DNA of 64,000 nt from JBCDCY01 sp039180875 (GCA_039180875.1 JBCDCY010000001.1:310001-374000); one strand, 5' to 3'. Shown: positions 13,690 to 22,839, numbered from the stretch's first letter. Numbers and translations: made by a program. The notes: a model not told the origin generated them from the letters alone.

Positions 13690-15701
13690 CCAACTACGCG
13701 ACATTCGTGGTGCCGCTTGAGCCGATGGAGGCGTCCGAGCTCAAGACGCTGCATGAGCTTGCGCGGGCATCCCTCTCGATCGAAGTCCCGGGGATCGTGC
13801 CGGTCAGCCGCGGCTATCTGCCGTTCAATAAACTGGCCCGGCTGCACTTCGCCTCCCTCTACATCCTGCCGCCCGATCCGCCCTTTGCTGCCTGCATGGT
13901 GCTGGAGGCGACCTTCGACGGCTCCCGCGACGGCTTGATCGAGGTGCTGCTCGAGGAATGCGGAAAGGAGATCCACGCGCTCTTCCGCCGCGGCGTGGGC
14001 TATCCGGCGCCGACGGCCTTCAACCCCGCCCTCGTCCGCCACTACCTCCGCCATCACGACGCGGGGGCACAGCTCTTCTACTCCGGTCTCGGCGGGCGGA
14101 GCGTCGGTCAGATCCGGTCGGAGCAGTGCCTGCGCCGCAAGGTGCGGAAAGAGGCGAGCGCGGCCCGCGACGATCTTCTCAACCTGCCTGCCACCTTCGT
14201 CGGCGTCTACCGCCGGATCGCCCGGAATCTGCTGGTGAAACCCGCCTGGACCTGGGCCCACGACCTGCCGCCACTGCCAGCCCGGGTGCGCCATCGCGGG
14301 CTGTTCACCGGGTTGGCGCTGCTGCTTCTGCTCTTCGTGGTGGCGGGGCTGCTGCATTGCCTGTTCGGACCGTTGCCCATCGGGGTCGAGGCCGCCCAGG
14401 CGTGGCTCTGGCCCGCCGACCGACCGCTCCTCGGCGCGTTTCGGGCGATCGCGCTGCTGCTGACGGTGGGCGTTCTATTCGCCGGTCTGCCCATCATCCA
14501 GAAACGCGCGCTGGCCCGGATCGAGCCGCCGCCGGGCGGGCCCGACGGGCTGATCGCCTGGCTGCGCCATACCGGGGCCTTCGCGGTCCGCATTGGGGCT
14601 ACGCTGGTGTCGCTGGTGCTGTTCGTTGCAGCGGCGGTGCTGCTGCTCGTCAGCTACGCCGCGGCCCTGGCGCCGGTGGGTACGGCCAGCGGCATCGTCT
14701 TTCCCGGCATCGCCGCGCCGGCCGGTTGGGGCCAGGCGGCAATCGCCCTGGTGGTCGTCGGCATCGCGATCTACGCCATCGGCCTGCTGGCTGACGCCGC
14801 CTCCCGCCGCGGACGGCTCAACGATCTCTCCCCGGCGGAGAAGGCGTTCTGGTGGAAGATGGGCTGGCCGCTCCGCGCCGCCCAAGGCGTGCTGCTGTTC
14901 GCGCTCCTCGCGCTTTGCCTTTCGGCGGCGGGCTGGACCGGGATCGCCGGGGGCCTCGCCGCCGTCTTCGCCTGGCTGGCGGAAGCGGTGCTGTTCCTCG
15001 CCTGGGGCGGCGTGGCGCTCATCGCCTTCATCGCGGTTTGGTTCTTTGCCGTCAGTCTGGAGGAGATCCGGGAGCGGCGAGACGAGGATCTGATGCCGCC
15101 CGTCGCGCTGATGAAAGTGCCGGCGCCGGAAGCGGTCCAGCACGAGGACATCGGACCCAACAGCTATCAGAACAATCTGGTCAGCATCACCCGGTTGAAG
15201 GGCGGCAGGCTACGCCGTTACAGCCTGCGCCTGATCCTCAGCATCATCCACGTGCTGGCCTGGGTGTACTTCAACCAGGGCGCGCTTGGCGGGCTCAGCA
15301 TGATCCTGACCGGGCGCTGGGTGATGCTGGACGGCGGGCGGCGGCTGCTGTTCTCGGCCCACTACCTGCGCCCGTGGGATTTCTACATCGACGCCTTCTC
15401 TGAGTCCGGCAATTCCCGCGGCGTGAACGCCATCTGGACCCACACCGCGATCCGCAACCCGATCCCGGGGGGGCCAAGCCGCGTCGCCTTCCCGCCGGGG
15501 CGCTACGTGCTTTGGGACGGCTGCACCGACCGCCTGCCGTTCAAGGCCTATATCCGCCACTCCCAGGTCGAGACGCTGGGCTGGTACAGCGCCTATCCGA
15601 CGCTGAGCCCCCAGGCGATCTGGGCCAACACCGCCATTCGCCGGGCAGTCTTCGAGCGCGGCAGCTCCCAAGAGATCGCCGAAGGGGCGCGCCATGTCTA
15701 A
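13686..15701 (+). CDS. Multi-spanning membrane protein with duplicated terminal domains, P450/DyP cassette
   Basis: A 671-aa protein I cannot assign to a named family. An N-terminal soluble domain (about 46-155) is followed by roughly six hydrophobic segments between 206 and 460 and a C-terminal soluble region (about 538-657). The two soluble parts look like copies: LRHHDAGAQLFYSG (121-134) pairs with IRHSQVETLGWYSA (623-636), followed by similar spacing to LRRKV and IRRAV. The C-terminal block recalls ferredoxin-like domains of peroxidase-associated proteins, but this is an impression. It overlaps P450 (ATGA) and DyP (8 bp), so the three are translationally coupled. It may anchor or channel substrate for the two haem enzymes. 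Confidence 0.7.
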   Translation: MTNYATFVVPLEPMEASELKTLHELARASLSIEVPGIVPVSRGYLPFNKLARLHFASLYILPPDPPFAACMVLEATFDGSRDGLIEVLLEECGKEIHALFRRGVGYPAPTAFNPALVRHYLRHHDAGAQLFYSGLGGRSVGQIRSEQCLRRKVRKEASAARDDLLNLPATFVGVYRRIARNLLVKPAWTWAHDLPPLPARVRHRGLFTGLALLLLLFVVAGLLHCLFGPLPIGVEAAQAWLWPADRPLLGAFRAIALLLTVGVLFAGLPIIQKRALARIEPPPGGPDGLIAWLRHTGAFAVRIGATLVSLVLFVAAAVLLLVSYAAALAPVGTASGIVFPGIAAPAGWGQAAIALVVVGIAIYAIGLLADAASRRGRLNDLSPAEKAFWWKMGWPLRAAQGVLLFALLALCLSAAGWTGIAGGLAAVFAWLAEAVLFLAWGGVALIAFIAVWFFAVSLEEIRERRDEDLMPPVALMKVPAPEAVQHEDIGPNSYQNNLVSITRLKGGRLRRYSLRLILSIIHVLAWVYFNQGALGGLSMILTGRWVMLDGGRRLLFSAHYLRPWDFYIDAFSESGNSRGVNAIWTHTAIRNPIPGGPSRVAFPPGRYVLWDGCTDRLPFKAYIRHSQVETLGWYSAYPTLSPQAIWANTAIRRAVFERGSSQEIAEGARHV

Positions 15702-17292
15702 AGAGGTTCAGACGGACGAGATCCAGTCGCTGATCCTGACGCCCTATGTGTTCGAGCAGGTGGCGGAGCTCGCCTACATCCTGCTCAGCGTCGAGGACGC
15801 CCCGGCGGCGCGCAATTGGATTGCTGAGCGCGTGCGGCAGGATGAGGTGCGCCTCGGCAAGATGGAGCGGGACTGCGCGGGAATGGCAAAGCCCGTGGAG
15901 CCCCACAAGGTGAACCTCGCCTTCACTTATTCCGGGCTCGTCGCCCTCGGCCTCGACGACGGCAACGACGCCGAGCGCCTTGAGTTCCCCGCCGCCTTCC
16001 GGATGGAACACGAGGCGACCAACCTCACCGACCGGGCCGTGCAGGCCCGAGCCGCCCGGCTCGGCGACGTGGCGCACAATTGCTACAGCAAATGGGACTG
16101 GGGTGGGCCGCGTCGCATCCGGCAGCCGGATATGATGCTGATCGTCGGCGCCAAGGACACGGACGACCTGCGGGAGCTGCTGGAGACCTGGCTCGCCATG
16201 CCCGACGGCTTCCGCCCCTTTGAACCGTCGAAGCGGCGGTCATTCACCGGGTGCAAGACGCTCGCCGAGGTGCTCGACATCACCGGCGGCACGCGGACAC
16301 CGCTCTTCACCGGGCGCTTTCACGACGATCTGACGGAGCATTTCGGCTTCGTCGACGGTATCGCCCAGCCGAAGCTCGCCTGCCTGGAGAACGGCCCCGT
16401 CGCCCCACGCTTTCACCGGGAGGGCGGGCAGCGCGCCCGCGACATCGTCAAGGACGGGGAGTTCATCCTCGGCTACCCGGACGAGACACGGGGCCTGTCG
16501 CCGCGGCCCCGCATCCGCGGTGTCGATATCGGCACGAACGGCAGCTACTTCGTGGTGCGCCAGCTGCGCCAGGACGTCTTTGCCTTCCGCCAGGAGGTCG
16601 CGGCGAGCGCTGCGGACCTCACACCGCCAGTCGCCCCGCGGGGCAGCGATCGCACGGCCCCGGACCCCAAGGATTGGGTGGCGGCCCGGCTGGTCGGGCG
16701 CTGGCCGAACGGCGCGCCGCTCGCCAAGTATCCCGAGATGCCGCCGGAGCTGCCGGACGACCTAGAGACCCCGGCCCAGCGCATGGCCTGGATCCGGCAG
16801 CACTGGAACGGTTTCGGCTTCCGCCATATCGACGGCCACGGCATGAACTGCCCGATCGGTGCCCATATCCGCCGGGCCAATCCGCGCGACGCCATCGCCG
16901 CCAGCCCGGCCGCGGCTGACGCCGTGGTGAGGCGCAGCCGGATCCTGCGCCGGGGCCGGAACTACGGCCCGATCCTGCCCAAGGATGCCACCGAGGATGA
17001 CGGGCAGGAGCGCGGTCTGTTCTTCGCCGCCTTCGTGACCGACATCAGCCGGCAATACGAGTTCATCATGTCGCAATGGATGAACGACCAGCATTTCGGC
17101 GGGCTGGTGGACGAGACCGACCCCTTCGTCGGCGTGCCGGGTGGCGGCAGCAGCGGCATGACAGTGCAGCGCACCCCGGTAAATTTCCGGGTCGATCCGC
17201 TGAAGCGCTGCGTCTTCACCAAGGGCGGCGCCTATTTCTTCATGCCGAGCCGCACCGCGCTTGCGGCCATCGCGCGCTGGCGGGCGACCTAG
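15694..17292 (+). CDS. DyP-type haem peroxidase
   Basis: A 532-aa dye-decolourising-type peroxidase. The diagnostic GxxDG motif is GFVDGIAQP with distal Asp221. The proximal haem ligand is His391 in CPIGAHIRRANPRD; further matches are RRGRNYG, GLFFAAFVTDISRQYEFI and the C-terminal TKGGAYFFMPS. It oxidises substrates with hydrogen peroxide or organic peroxides. There is no signal peptide or Tat motif, so it is probably cytoplasmic. It is the last gene of the three-gene operon with the P450 and the membrane protein. Its stop codon overlaps by 4 bp the stop of the convergent LysM gene. Confidence 0.9.
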   Translation: MSKEVQTDEIQSLILTPYVFEQVAELAYILLSVEDAPAARNWIAERVRQDEVRLGKMERDCAGMAKPVEPHKVNLAFTYSGLVALGLDDGNDAERLEFPAAFRMEHEATNLTDRAVQARAARLGDVAHNCYSKWDWGGPRRIRQPDMMLIVGAKDTDDLRELLETWLAMPDGFRPFEPSKRRSFTGCKTLAEVLDITGGTRTPLFTGRFHDDLTEHFGFVDGIAQPKLACLENGPVAPRFHREGGQRARDIVKDGEFILGYPDETRGLSPRPRIRGVDIGTNGSYFVVRQLRQDVFAFRQEVAASAADLTPPVAPRGSDRTAPDPKDWVAARLVGRWPNGAPLAKYPEMPPELPDDLETPAQRMAWIRQHWNGFGFRHIDGHGMNCPIGAHIRRANPRDAIAASPAAADAVVRRSRILRRGRNYGPILPKDATEDDGQERGLFFAAFVTDISRQYEFIMSQWMNDQHFGGLVDETDPFVGVPGGGSSGMTVQRTPVNFRVDPLKRCVFTKGGAYFFMPSRTALAAIARWRAT

Positions 17293-18401
17293 TCCACGCC
17301 CGCCGGCTGGGCCGAGAGGGAGCGGCTGACGATCCGGAACCACTCCCCGCTCGCCCCGATCTCCTGCAGGCCGCGGTTCAGCAGCGCCAGATACGCGGCC
17401 CCGCGCGGATTACTGCGCGACGTGACGACATGCAGCGTCTGCCGCGTACCGAGCCCCGCCAGACGCGCAAGCGCGCCATCGCCCCCCGCCAGCGCCGTGT
17501 CCCCGGCAAGGGAGTTGACGGAGACGATGTCGACATCGCCGGCGGCCAGGGCCCGGAAACAGTCGGCCGCCGTGGCGGGGCGCAGCATCGCCGTGTCGGC
17601 CGAGACGAGCCCCGCCTCTTCCAGGTCGAAGACGGCAAAACCCGCCGGCCGGCAGATCCGCGCGCCGGCCAGCGCGCCCATGTCCGCGGCGCCGACATAC
17701 GGTCCGTCAGCCCGGGCGTAGAGGCCCATCTGCACCTCGTAGAGCGGGTTGGAGAAGGCGAAATCGGCGCAGCGCTGGCGCATCTCGGCACTCAGCCTGC
17801 CGGGCTGCCCGCAATTCGGCCCGAACCAGGGAAAGCTCAGATCGAAGGCGGTCGACGGCAAGAGCACCGACAGATGCGCCTCCCGATCGTCGACGAAATC
17901 AATGCGAAAGCGCTGGCCCGGTGCCGCCTGCCGCAGCGCGGCGCGCACAAGCTCCGCGATCAACCCGCCGCCCGGCAGCCCCTCGTCGGCCAGCGGTCCG
18001 TCATTGCCGGCCGTGAGGATACGGATCTCTGGCCCCGGCACCCACGGCGCCGCGATCCGATCGGGCGCCGGCGGCGGCGAGGTCGGGTCGGCCGCCGGCG
18101 GCTCGATGCCCTGGGCGATGGTCTCGTGCGTCACTGGCGAGACCGCGATGTTCGGCCCCAGGCTGCCATCCCGACAAGGGATGTTGAGCACCATGCCGAC
18201 CTCGATGGCGTTGAGGTTGCGCCCGATGGTCTCGACATTCGCCTCGTAGATCAGCTGATGCCGGCCGACCCCGTAGGCGCGCTGCGCGATCAGGTTGAGT
18301 GTATCGCCCCGCACCACCGTGTAGGGCTCGCACGGGGTCTGCGCCCCCGCCGTACCCCCGATGCCCAGGCAAAGAACAGCTGCCAGCACGACACGCGACA
18401 T
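17289..18401 (-). CDS. Secreted LysM domain plus solute-binding-like protein
   Basis: A 370-aa protein with a signal peptide (MSRVVLAAVLCLGIGGTAGA, cleavage near 20). A LysM domain spans about 24-76 (PYTVVRGDTLNLIAQRAYG to GMVLNIPC). A Pro-rich linker follows, then a region from about 115 resembling family 3 periplasmic solute-binding proteins (EIRILTAGNDGPLADEG, DLSFPWFGPNC, CFRALAAGDVDIVSVN). LysM would hold it at peptidoglycan. Several Cys residues could form disulphides. It is convergent with, and overlaps, the DyP gene, and divergent from the ExbB-like gene. Ligand and role unknown. Confidence 0.75.
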   Translation of the reverse strand: MSRVVLAAVLCLGIGGTAGAQTPCEPYTVVRGDTLNLIAQRAYGVGRHQLIYEANVETIGRNLNAIEVGMVLNIPCRDGSLGPNIAVSPVTHETIAQGIEPPAADPTSPPPAPDRIAAPWVPGPEIRILTAGNDGPLADEGLPGGGLIAELVRAALRQAAPGQRFRIDFVDDREAHLSVLLPSTAFDLSFPWFGPNCGQPGRLSAEMRQRCADFAFSNPLYEVQMGLYARADGPYVGAADMGALAGARICRPAGFAVFDLEEAGLVSADTAMLRPATAADCFRALAAGDVDIVSVNSLAGDTALAGGDGALARLAGLGTRQTLHVVTSRSNPRGAAYLALLNRGLQEIGASGEWFRIVSRSLSAQPAGVD

Positions 18402-18513
18402 GTCGCCCCCATCGTCACCAAGTCCCCACTCCCACCATTAAACGGTTCCACAATTTGTGCCGTCCCCGCAAGTCCGCGGACGCTCTTGTGTCAACTGACG
18501 CACTTAATCCTGG

Positions 18514-18542
18514 TTGGAAACGATAGTCTTCGCCTCTACAGT
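18514..18542 (+). promoter_or_regulatory. Candidate sigma70 promoter of the ExbB-like/OmpA-tailed pair
   Basis: TTGGAA at 18514-18519 and TACAGT at 18537-18542 are 17 bp apart, ending 35 bp before the start codon. The hexamers are a fair match, predicted by eye only. Confidence 0.4.
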
Positions 18543-18577
18543 CGGGCGCGAGGCAGGGGCAGAGGCGGCAACCAGAG

Positions 18578-19765
18578 ATGATGCTGGACCGGGAGCGCGA
18601 GCCACATTTCTCCCAACCGATCCGGCAGGTCCTGTCGATGGTCGTGATCCTGGTGCTGTTCGGCGTGGGCGTGGCGCTGATCTACGACTCCGTCGCGCCG
18701 GTCTTCCTGGCCTCGCCCTGGCTGAACGGCTTCATCGTCGCGGTCTTCGTCGTCGGCGTCATCGCCTGCTTCTGGCAGGTCCTGGTGCTGACCGCATCGG
18801 TCAACTGGATCGAGGGCTTCGCGCTCGACCGGCCGGGGCACGAGTTCACCCAGTCGCCGCGGCTGCTGGCCTCGCTCGCGGCGATGCTGAAGGATCAGCG
18901 GGCGCGCTCGGCGCTCAGCTCCACCTCGACCCGCTCGATCCTCGACAGCGTGGCGACCCGGCTGGACGAGGCGCGCGACATCACGCGCTACATCATCAAC
19001 CTGTTGATTTTTCTCGGCCTTCTCGGAACGTTCTACGGCCTCGCCACCACCGTCCCGGCGGTCGTCGACACCATCCGCTCCCTCGGCGTGCAGGACGGGG
19101 AGGAGGGCATCGCCGTCTTCGACCGCTTGATGTCGGGGCTGGAGGATCAGCTCGGCGGCATGGGCACGGCCTTCGCCTCCTCGCTTCTCGGCCTCGCCGG
19201 TTCGCTGGTCGTCGGCATGCTGGAGCTCTTTGCCGGGCACGGCCAGAACCGGTTCTACATGGAGTTGGAGGAGTGGTTGTCCTCCATCACCCGGATCGGC
19301 GTGATCTCCGGCGACGGAGAGGGGCGGGCGGGCGCCGACGCCGCCATCGCCTCGATCCTCGAGCAGACGGTGCGCCAGGTCGGCACGCTCCAGGGCATGG
19401 TGGCCTCGGCGGAGGAAAAGCACGCGAAGTCGGAGGCGCGGCTGACCGCTCTGGTCGACGGTCTCGGCCAGCTGACCACGGTGCTTTCCGACCGCCTGAG
19501 CCCGGATGAGAAACCCGCCGTCACGCCCGAGGTGATGGACCGCATCGCCGCCGGCCAGGACCGGATCGCCGCGGCATTGAGCGCCCGGGGGGAGGAGAAC
19601 GGCGGCCTCGATGCCGAGGCGCAGGCCCGGCTCCGCTCCATCGACCTGCAGCTTCTGCGCATCCTGGAGGAGATCTCCACCGGCCGCCAGGACAGCATCT
19701 CCGAGATCCGTTCCGACCTGAACACCCTCTCACGCACCATCGCAGCCCTGGCGGAGCATCGGTAG
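18578..19765 (+). CDS. MotA/TolQ/ExbB-like proton-channel protein
   Basis: A 395-aa inner-membrane protein. Hydrophobic segments lie at about 20-42, 47-70, 135-158 and 190-215; the core reads INLLIFLGLLGTFYGLATTVPAVV and GMGTAFASSLLGLAGSLVVG, typical of MotA/TolQ/ExbB channel helices. A long soluble C-terminal helix-rich tail (about 250-395) extends beyond usual ExbB proteins. It is 6 bp from the next gene, which has a MotB-like layout, so the two likely form a proton-driven envelope complex. No flagellar or Ton genes are nearby. Confidence 0.82.
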   Translation: MMLDREREPHFSQPIRQVLSMVVILVLFGVGVALIYDSVAPVFLASPWLNGFIVAVFVVGVIACFWQVLVLTASVNWIEGFALDRPGHEFTQSPRLLASLAAMLKDQRARSALSSTSTRSILDSVATRLDEARDITRYIINLLIFLGLLGTFYGLATTVPAVVDTIRSLGVQDGEEGIAVFDRLMSGLEDQLGGMGTAFASSLLGLAGSLVVGMLELFAGHGQNRFYMELEEWLSSITRIGVISGDGEGRAGADAAIASILEQTVRQVGTLQGMVASAEEKHAKSEARLTALVDGLGQLTTVLSDRLSPDEKPAVTPEVMDRIAAGQDRIAAALSARGEENGGLDAEAQARLRSIDLQLLRILEEISTGRQDSISEIRSDLNTLSRTIAALAEHR

Positions 19766-19771
19766 CGCGCG

Positions 19772-21730
19772 ATGGCCCTCATCCGCCGATCGGGCTCCCG
19801 CTTCACGACCAACATCTGGCCGGGCTTCGTCGATGCGATGACCGCCCTGCTCCTGGTGCTGATGTTCGTGCTGTCGATCTTCATGATCGTGCAGTTCATC
19901 CTGCGCGAACGGATCAGCGGCCAGGACCGCCAATTGGACGCGCTCACCAGCCAGGTCGCCTCGCTGGCAGAGGCCCTGGGGCTGGAGCAGCAGCGCGCCG
20001 CCAATCTGGAGGATGAGGTCGGCACGCTCAGCGGCGCGCTCGACGATGCGGCATTGCGCGAGGCACAGCAGGCCGCCCTGATCGCCACCCTGACGGAGGA
20101 GCGCGACAGCGCCACCGCCCGCGTCGCCAGCTTTGAGGAGCAGGTGGCAGGGCTGCTCGCCCAGAACGCCGATCTCTCCGCTTCGCTGGCCAGTGCGGAG
20201 GAGACGGCGGCGGCCCGCGACCGCGACCTGACCGCCGCGGCAGCGGAGATCGATCGGCTCGAGGCGGCCAATGCGCGGGAGATCGACCAGCGGGAGGCGC
20301 TCCGCCTCGCCCTGGCTCGTGCCCGGGACGAGATTGACGCCCAGGCCGAGGCTGCGCGCCTCGATGCAGCGCGGCGCGAGGCACTGCAGGCGATGGTGAA
20401 CCGCCTCCGCGCCGATCTCGATGCTCGCGACCTGCGCCTGGCCGATCTGGCCGTGGCACTGAGCGAGGCCCAGGGCCAGGCCGGGGCCCAGGCGGACCGG
20501 ATCGCGACGCTGCTCGCGGCGCTCGAGACCCGGGACGATCGGCTTGAGACGCTCGACGAGCGCACCGATGCCCAGGCGCGCCAGATCGCGGAACTGGAGG
20601 ACGCGCTGACGGAGGAGGAGGAGCTGCGCCTTCTGCGCGCGGCGGAGCTTGAGGCCCTGCGCCTCCGCCTCGCCGACCGCGACACCCGCCTGACGGCGGC
20701 CGAAGAACAGCAGCTCGCCGATCAAGCGGCGCTCGAGGCGCTGCGCGCGCGGATCGACGACACCGACACCGCTTTGACTGAAACGGAGCAGGCCCGCCTG
20801 GCCGAAGCTGCGGCCGCCGAGGCGCTGCGCGAGCGCTTGGCCGACGCCGATGCCGAGCTCACCGCCATGACCCTGGCGCTCGAGGAAAAGCGGCGGGAGG
20901 CGGAGGAGACCCTCACCCTCCTCGCAGCGGCGGAGGCCGCCCGGAACAACCTCGATACCGCCCGGGCCGACGACCTCTCGGCCCTGGAGCGGCAGCGGGC
21001 GCTGCTTGCCCAGGCCAATGAGCAACTGATCGACGAGCGCGAGCAGACCGGGGAGGCGCGCCGCCGGGTGGCGCTGCTGAACAGCCAGGTGGCCGAGCTT
21101 CGGCGGCAATTGGCGAGCCTGCAGGCGCTGCTCGATGCGGCCGAGGCCCGGGACGCCGAGGCGCAGGTAGAGATCGACGCCCTCGGCAACCGCCTCAACA
21201 CCGCGCTGGCCCAGGTGGCCGCGGAGGAACGCCGGCGGGCCGAGGAGCTGGAGCGCGAGGCGCAGGATCTCCGCCGGGCCCGCTCCGAGTTCTTCGCTCG
21301 CACGCGGGAGATCCTGGGCGCGCGGGACGATGTGGAGGTCGTGGGCGACCGCTTCGTCTTCTCCTCCGAGGTGCTGTTCTCCGCCGGCTCGGCTCAGCTG
21401 TCCGCCGCCGGCCGGAACCAGATCGCCGGCATCGCCGAGGTGCTGCGGGAGGTGACGCCGGAGATCCCCGACGAGATCGACTGGATCCTAAGGGTCGACG
21501 GCCATACCGACGACCGCCAGCTCAGCGCCGCCTCGGAGTTCGCCGACAATTGGGAGCTGAGCCAGGCCCGCGCCCTGTCGGTCGTGCGCTATCTGATCGA
21601 CGAGGAAGGGATCGAGGCCGAGCATCTATCCGCCAACGGTTTCGGCGAATACCAGCCCGTGGCCGAAGGCGACACGCCGGAAGCGCTCGCCGCCAACCGC
21701 CGGATCGAGCTGAAGTTCACCGAGCGGTAG
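19772..21730 (+). CDS. OmpA/MotB-type peptidoglycan-binding protein with very long coiled coil
   Basis: A 652-aa protein with one N-terminal membrane span (about 20-45, FVDAMTALLLVLMFVLSIFM, the MotB/TolR-like anchor with Asp at its start). About 450 residues of Ala/Glu/Arg/Leu-rich heptad sequence follow. A C-terminal OmpA domain (about 510-650) contains RVDGHTDDRQ, ELSQARALSVVRYL and NRRIELKF. The OmpA domain binds peptidoglycan; the coiled coil is long enough to reach across the periplasm. Partner of the ExbB/MotA-like channel encoded 6 bp upstream. The role is probably envelope mechanics, but this is inferred. Confidence 0.85.
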   Translation: MALIRRSGSRFTTNIWPGFVDAMTALLLVLMFVLSIFMIVQFILRERISGQDRQLDALTSQVASLAEALGLEQQRAANLEDEVGTLSGALDDAALREAQQAALIATLTEERDSATARVASFEEQVAGLLAQNADLSASLASAEETAAARDRDLTAAAAEIDRLEAANAREIDQREALRLALARARDEIDAQAEAARLDAARREALQAMVNRLRADLDARDLRLADLAVALSEAQGQAGAQADRIATLLAALETRDDRLETLDERTDAQARQIAELEDALTEEEELRLLRAAELEALRLRLADRDTRLTAAEEQQLADQAALEALRARIDDTDTALTETEQARLAEAAAAEALRERLADADAELTAMTLALEEKRREAEETLTLLAAAEAARNNLDTARADDLSALERQRALLAQANEQLIDEREQTGEARRRVALLNSQVAELRRQLASLQALLDAAEARDAEAQVEIDALGNRLNTALAQVAAEERRRAEELEREAQDLRRARSEFFARTREILGARDDVEVVGDRFVFSSEVLFSAGSAQLSAAGRNQIAGIAEVLREVTPEIPDEIDWILRVDGHTDDRQLSAASEFADNWELSQARALSVVRYLIDEEGIEAEHLSANGFGEYQPVAEGDTPEALAANRRIELKFTER

Positions 21731-21760
21731 GCTGGCGGGCCGCGGGCTGGAAGCGTCTCA

Positions 21761-21827
21761 GGCCTCCGGCGGGGATATTTGCGCCAGCAAGAAAACCCGT
21801 GCAGGCTTCGCGGTGGCTTAAATATCC
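21761..21827 (+). repeat. Dispersed palindromic intergenic repeat, copy 2
   Basis: About 67 bp starting GGCCTCCGGCGGGGATATTT and ending TTAAATATCC, with CCAGCAAGAAAACCC in the middle. It lies 30 bp after the OmpA-tailed gene and before the convergent M23 peptidase stop, so it may terminate both transcripts. Confidence 0.8.
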
Positions 21828-21847
21828 AGAGGGCCACCGAGACCCGA

Positions 21848-22819
21848 TCACTCCACCTCCGTGACGGCCTCGATGGTCGCGTAAGGGGCGCCGTCGCGCC
21901 TGAGCTCGGCCCTTGCGTGGTAGCGCCCCGGCGGCCAACCCGCGTCGGGGCGGCGGCGGCCGGCGAAGACGAACTGGGTGGCGCGGTTGCGGTCGAGGGT
22001 CGTCGTCTGCTCCGCCACTTGACCCTCGGGCCCGTCGAGGCTGAGGTGCAGCTCGTCGCCCTCGCGCACGCCGAAGAAATGTGCCCAGAAAACCAGCGCC
22101 GGCGCGGTGGCGGCCAGGCGCGGCGCATGGGGCCCGTCCTGGCGGATCATCTCGTAGTCCGGCGCCTCGGTCATGATGCCAGAGGCGAGCGCGCCGCCGG
22201 CGGCATAGGGCACGGGCTCGGACCAAAGCGGTGCCGCGGGGGCACCGCAGGATGCGGTCATGCTGGCCCCGTCGAAGGGATCGACGACCCGCTCGTCCTG
22301 CCGGACTTCGAAGTGCAGGTGCGGGAATTCCGACATGCCGGAGAGGCCGATGGCGCCGAGCGTGCTGCCGGCCGCTACCTGCTCGCCCTCGGCGACCACG
22401 ACGGAGCCCTCCTTCAGATGGCAGTACTGGCTGACCCAGCCGCCGCCGTGGTCGAGCACGACGCCATTGCCGCATTCCCGGCCGGCGACGTCCGGCGCGT
22501 CGTCCACGTTCTGGCGGATGTCGGCCATGCCGTCCCTCACCGCACGCACCACACCCTCGCCGGCCGCGAGCACGGGAACGTCGCCCGCGATCGCAGCGTC
22601 ATCAATCAGGCGAATGTCGGTGCCCTTGTGGCCGTCATAGCTGAGCGGCCCGCAGGTGAAATCGGCGGCTTCCGGCCCAGCGGCGCGATCCACGTATTGC
22701 TGGATGTGGCAATCGCGCCCAAGCGCGCAGTCCACCGGAAAGGCGAGGGATGGAACCTCCTCCCCCAACGCCGTTTCGGCTAGGAGGAGGAGAAGGGCAA
22801 GCGGTCCGATCCGATGCAT
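21848..22819 (-). CDS. M23-family zinc metallopeptidase (LytM-like)
   Basis: A 323-aa protein with a signal peptide (MHRIGPLALLLLLAETALGE). The M23 core shows HKGTDIRL (His and Asp zinc ligands) near residue 64 and HLHFEV near 167 (His-x-His), preceded by NGVVLDHGGGWVSQYCHL. This is the complete metal-site pattern of peptidoglycan endopeptidases. The C-terminal third (about 200-323) is a beta-rich extension unlike the minimal domain. Acts in the periplasm on cell-wall peptides. Twenty bases separate its start from the clpA stop upstream, so it may be cotranscribed with clpA. Confidence 0.88.
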   Translation of the reverse strand: MHRIGPLALLLLLAETALGEEVPSLAFPVDCALGRDCHIQQYVDRAAGPEAADFTCGPLSYDGHKGTDIRLIDDAAIAGDVPVLAAGEGVVRAVRDGMADIRQNVDDAPDVAGRECGNGVVLDHGGGWVSQYCHLKEGSVVVAEGEQVAAGSTLGAIGLSGMSEFPHLHFEVRQDERVVDPFDGASMTASCGAPAAPLWSEPVPYAAGGALASGIMTEAPDYEMIRQDGPHAPRLAATAPALVFWAHFFGVREGDELHLSLDGPEGQVAEQTTTLDRNRATQFVFAGRRRPDAGWPPGRYHARAELRRDGAPYATIEAVTEVE

Positions 22820-22839
22820 CGGCGCGGACCGCGCTTCGC

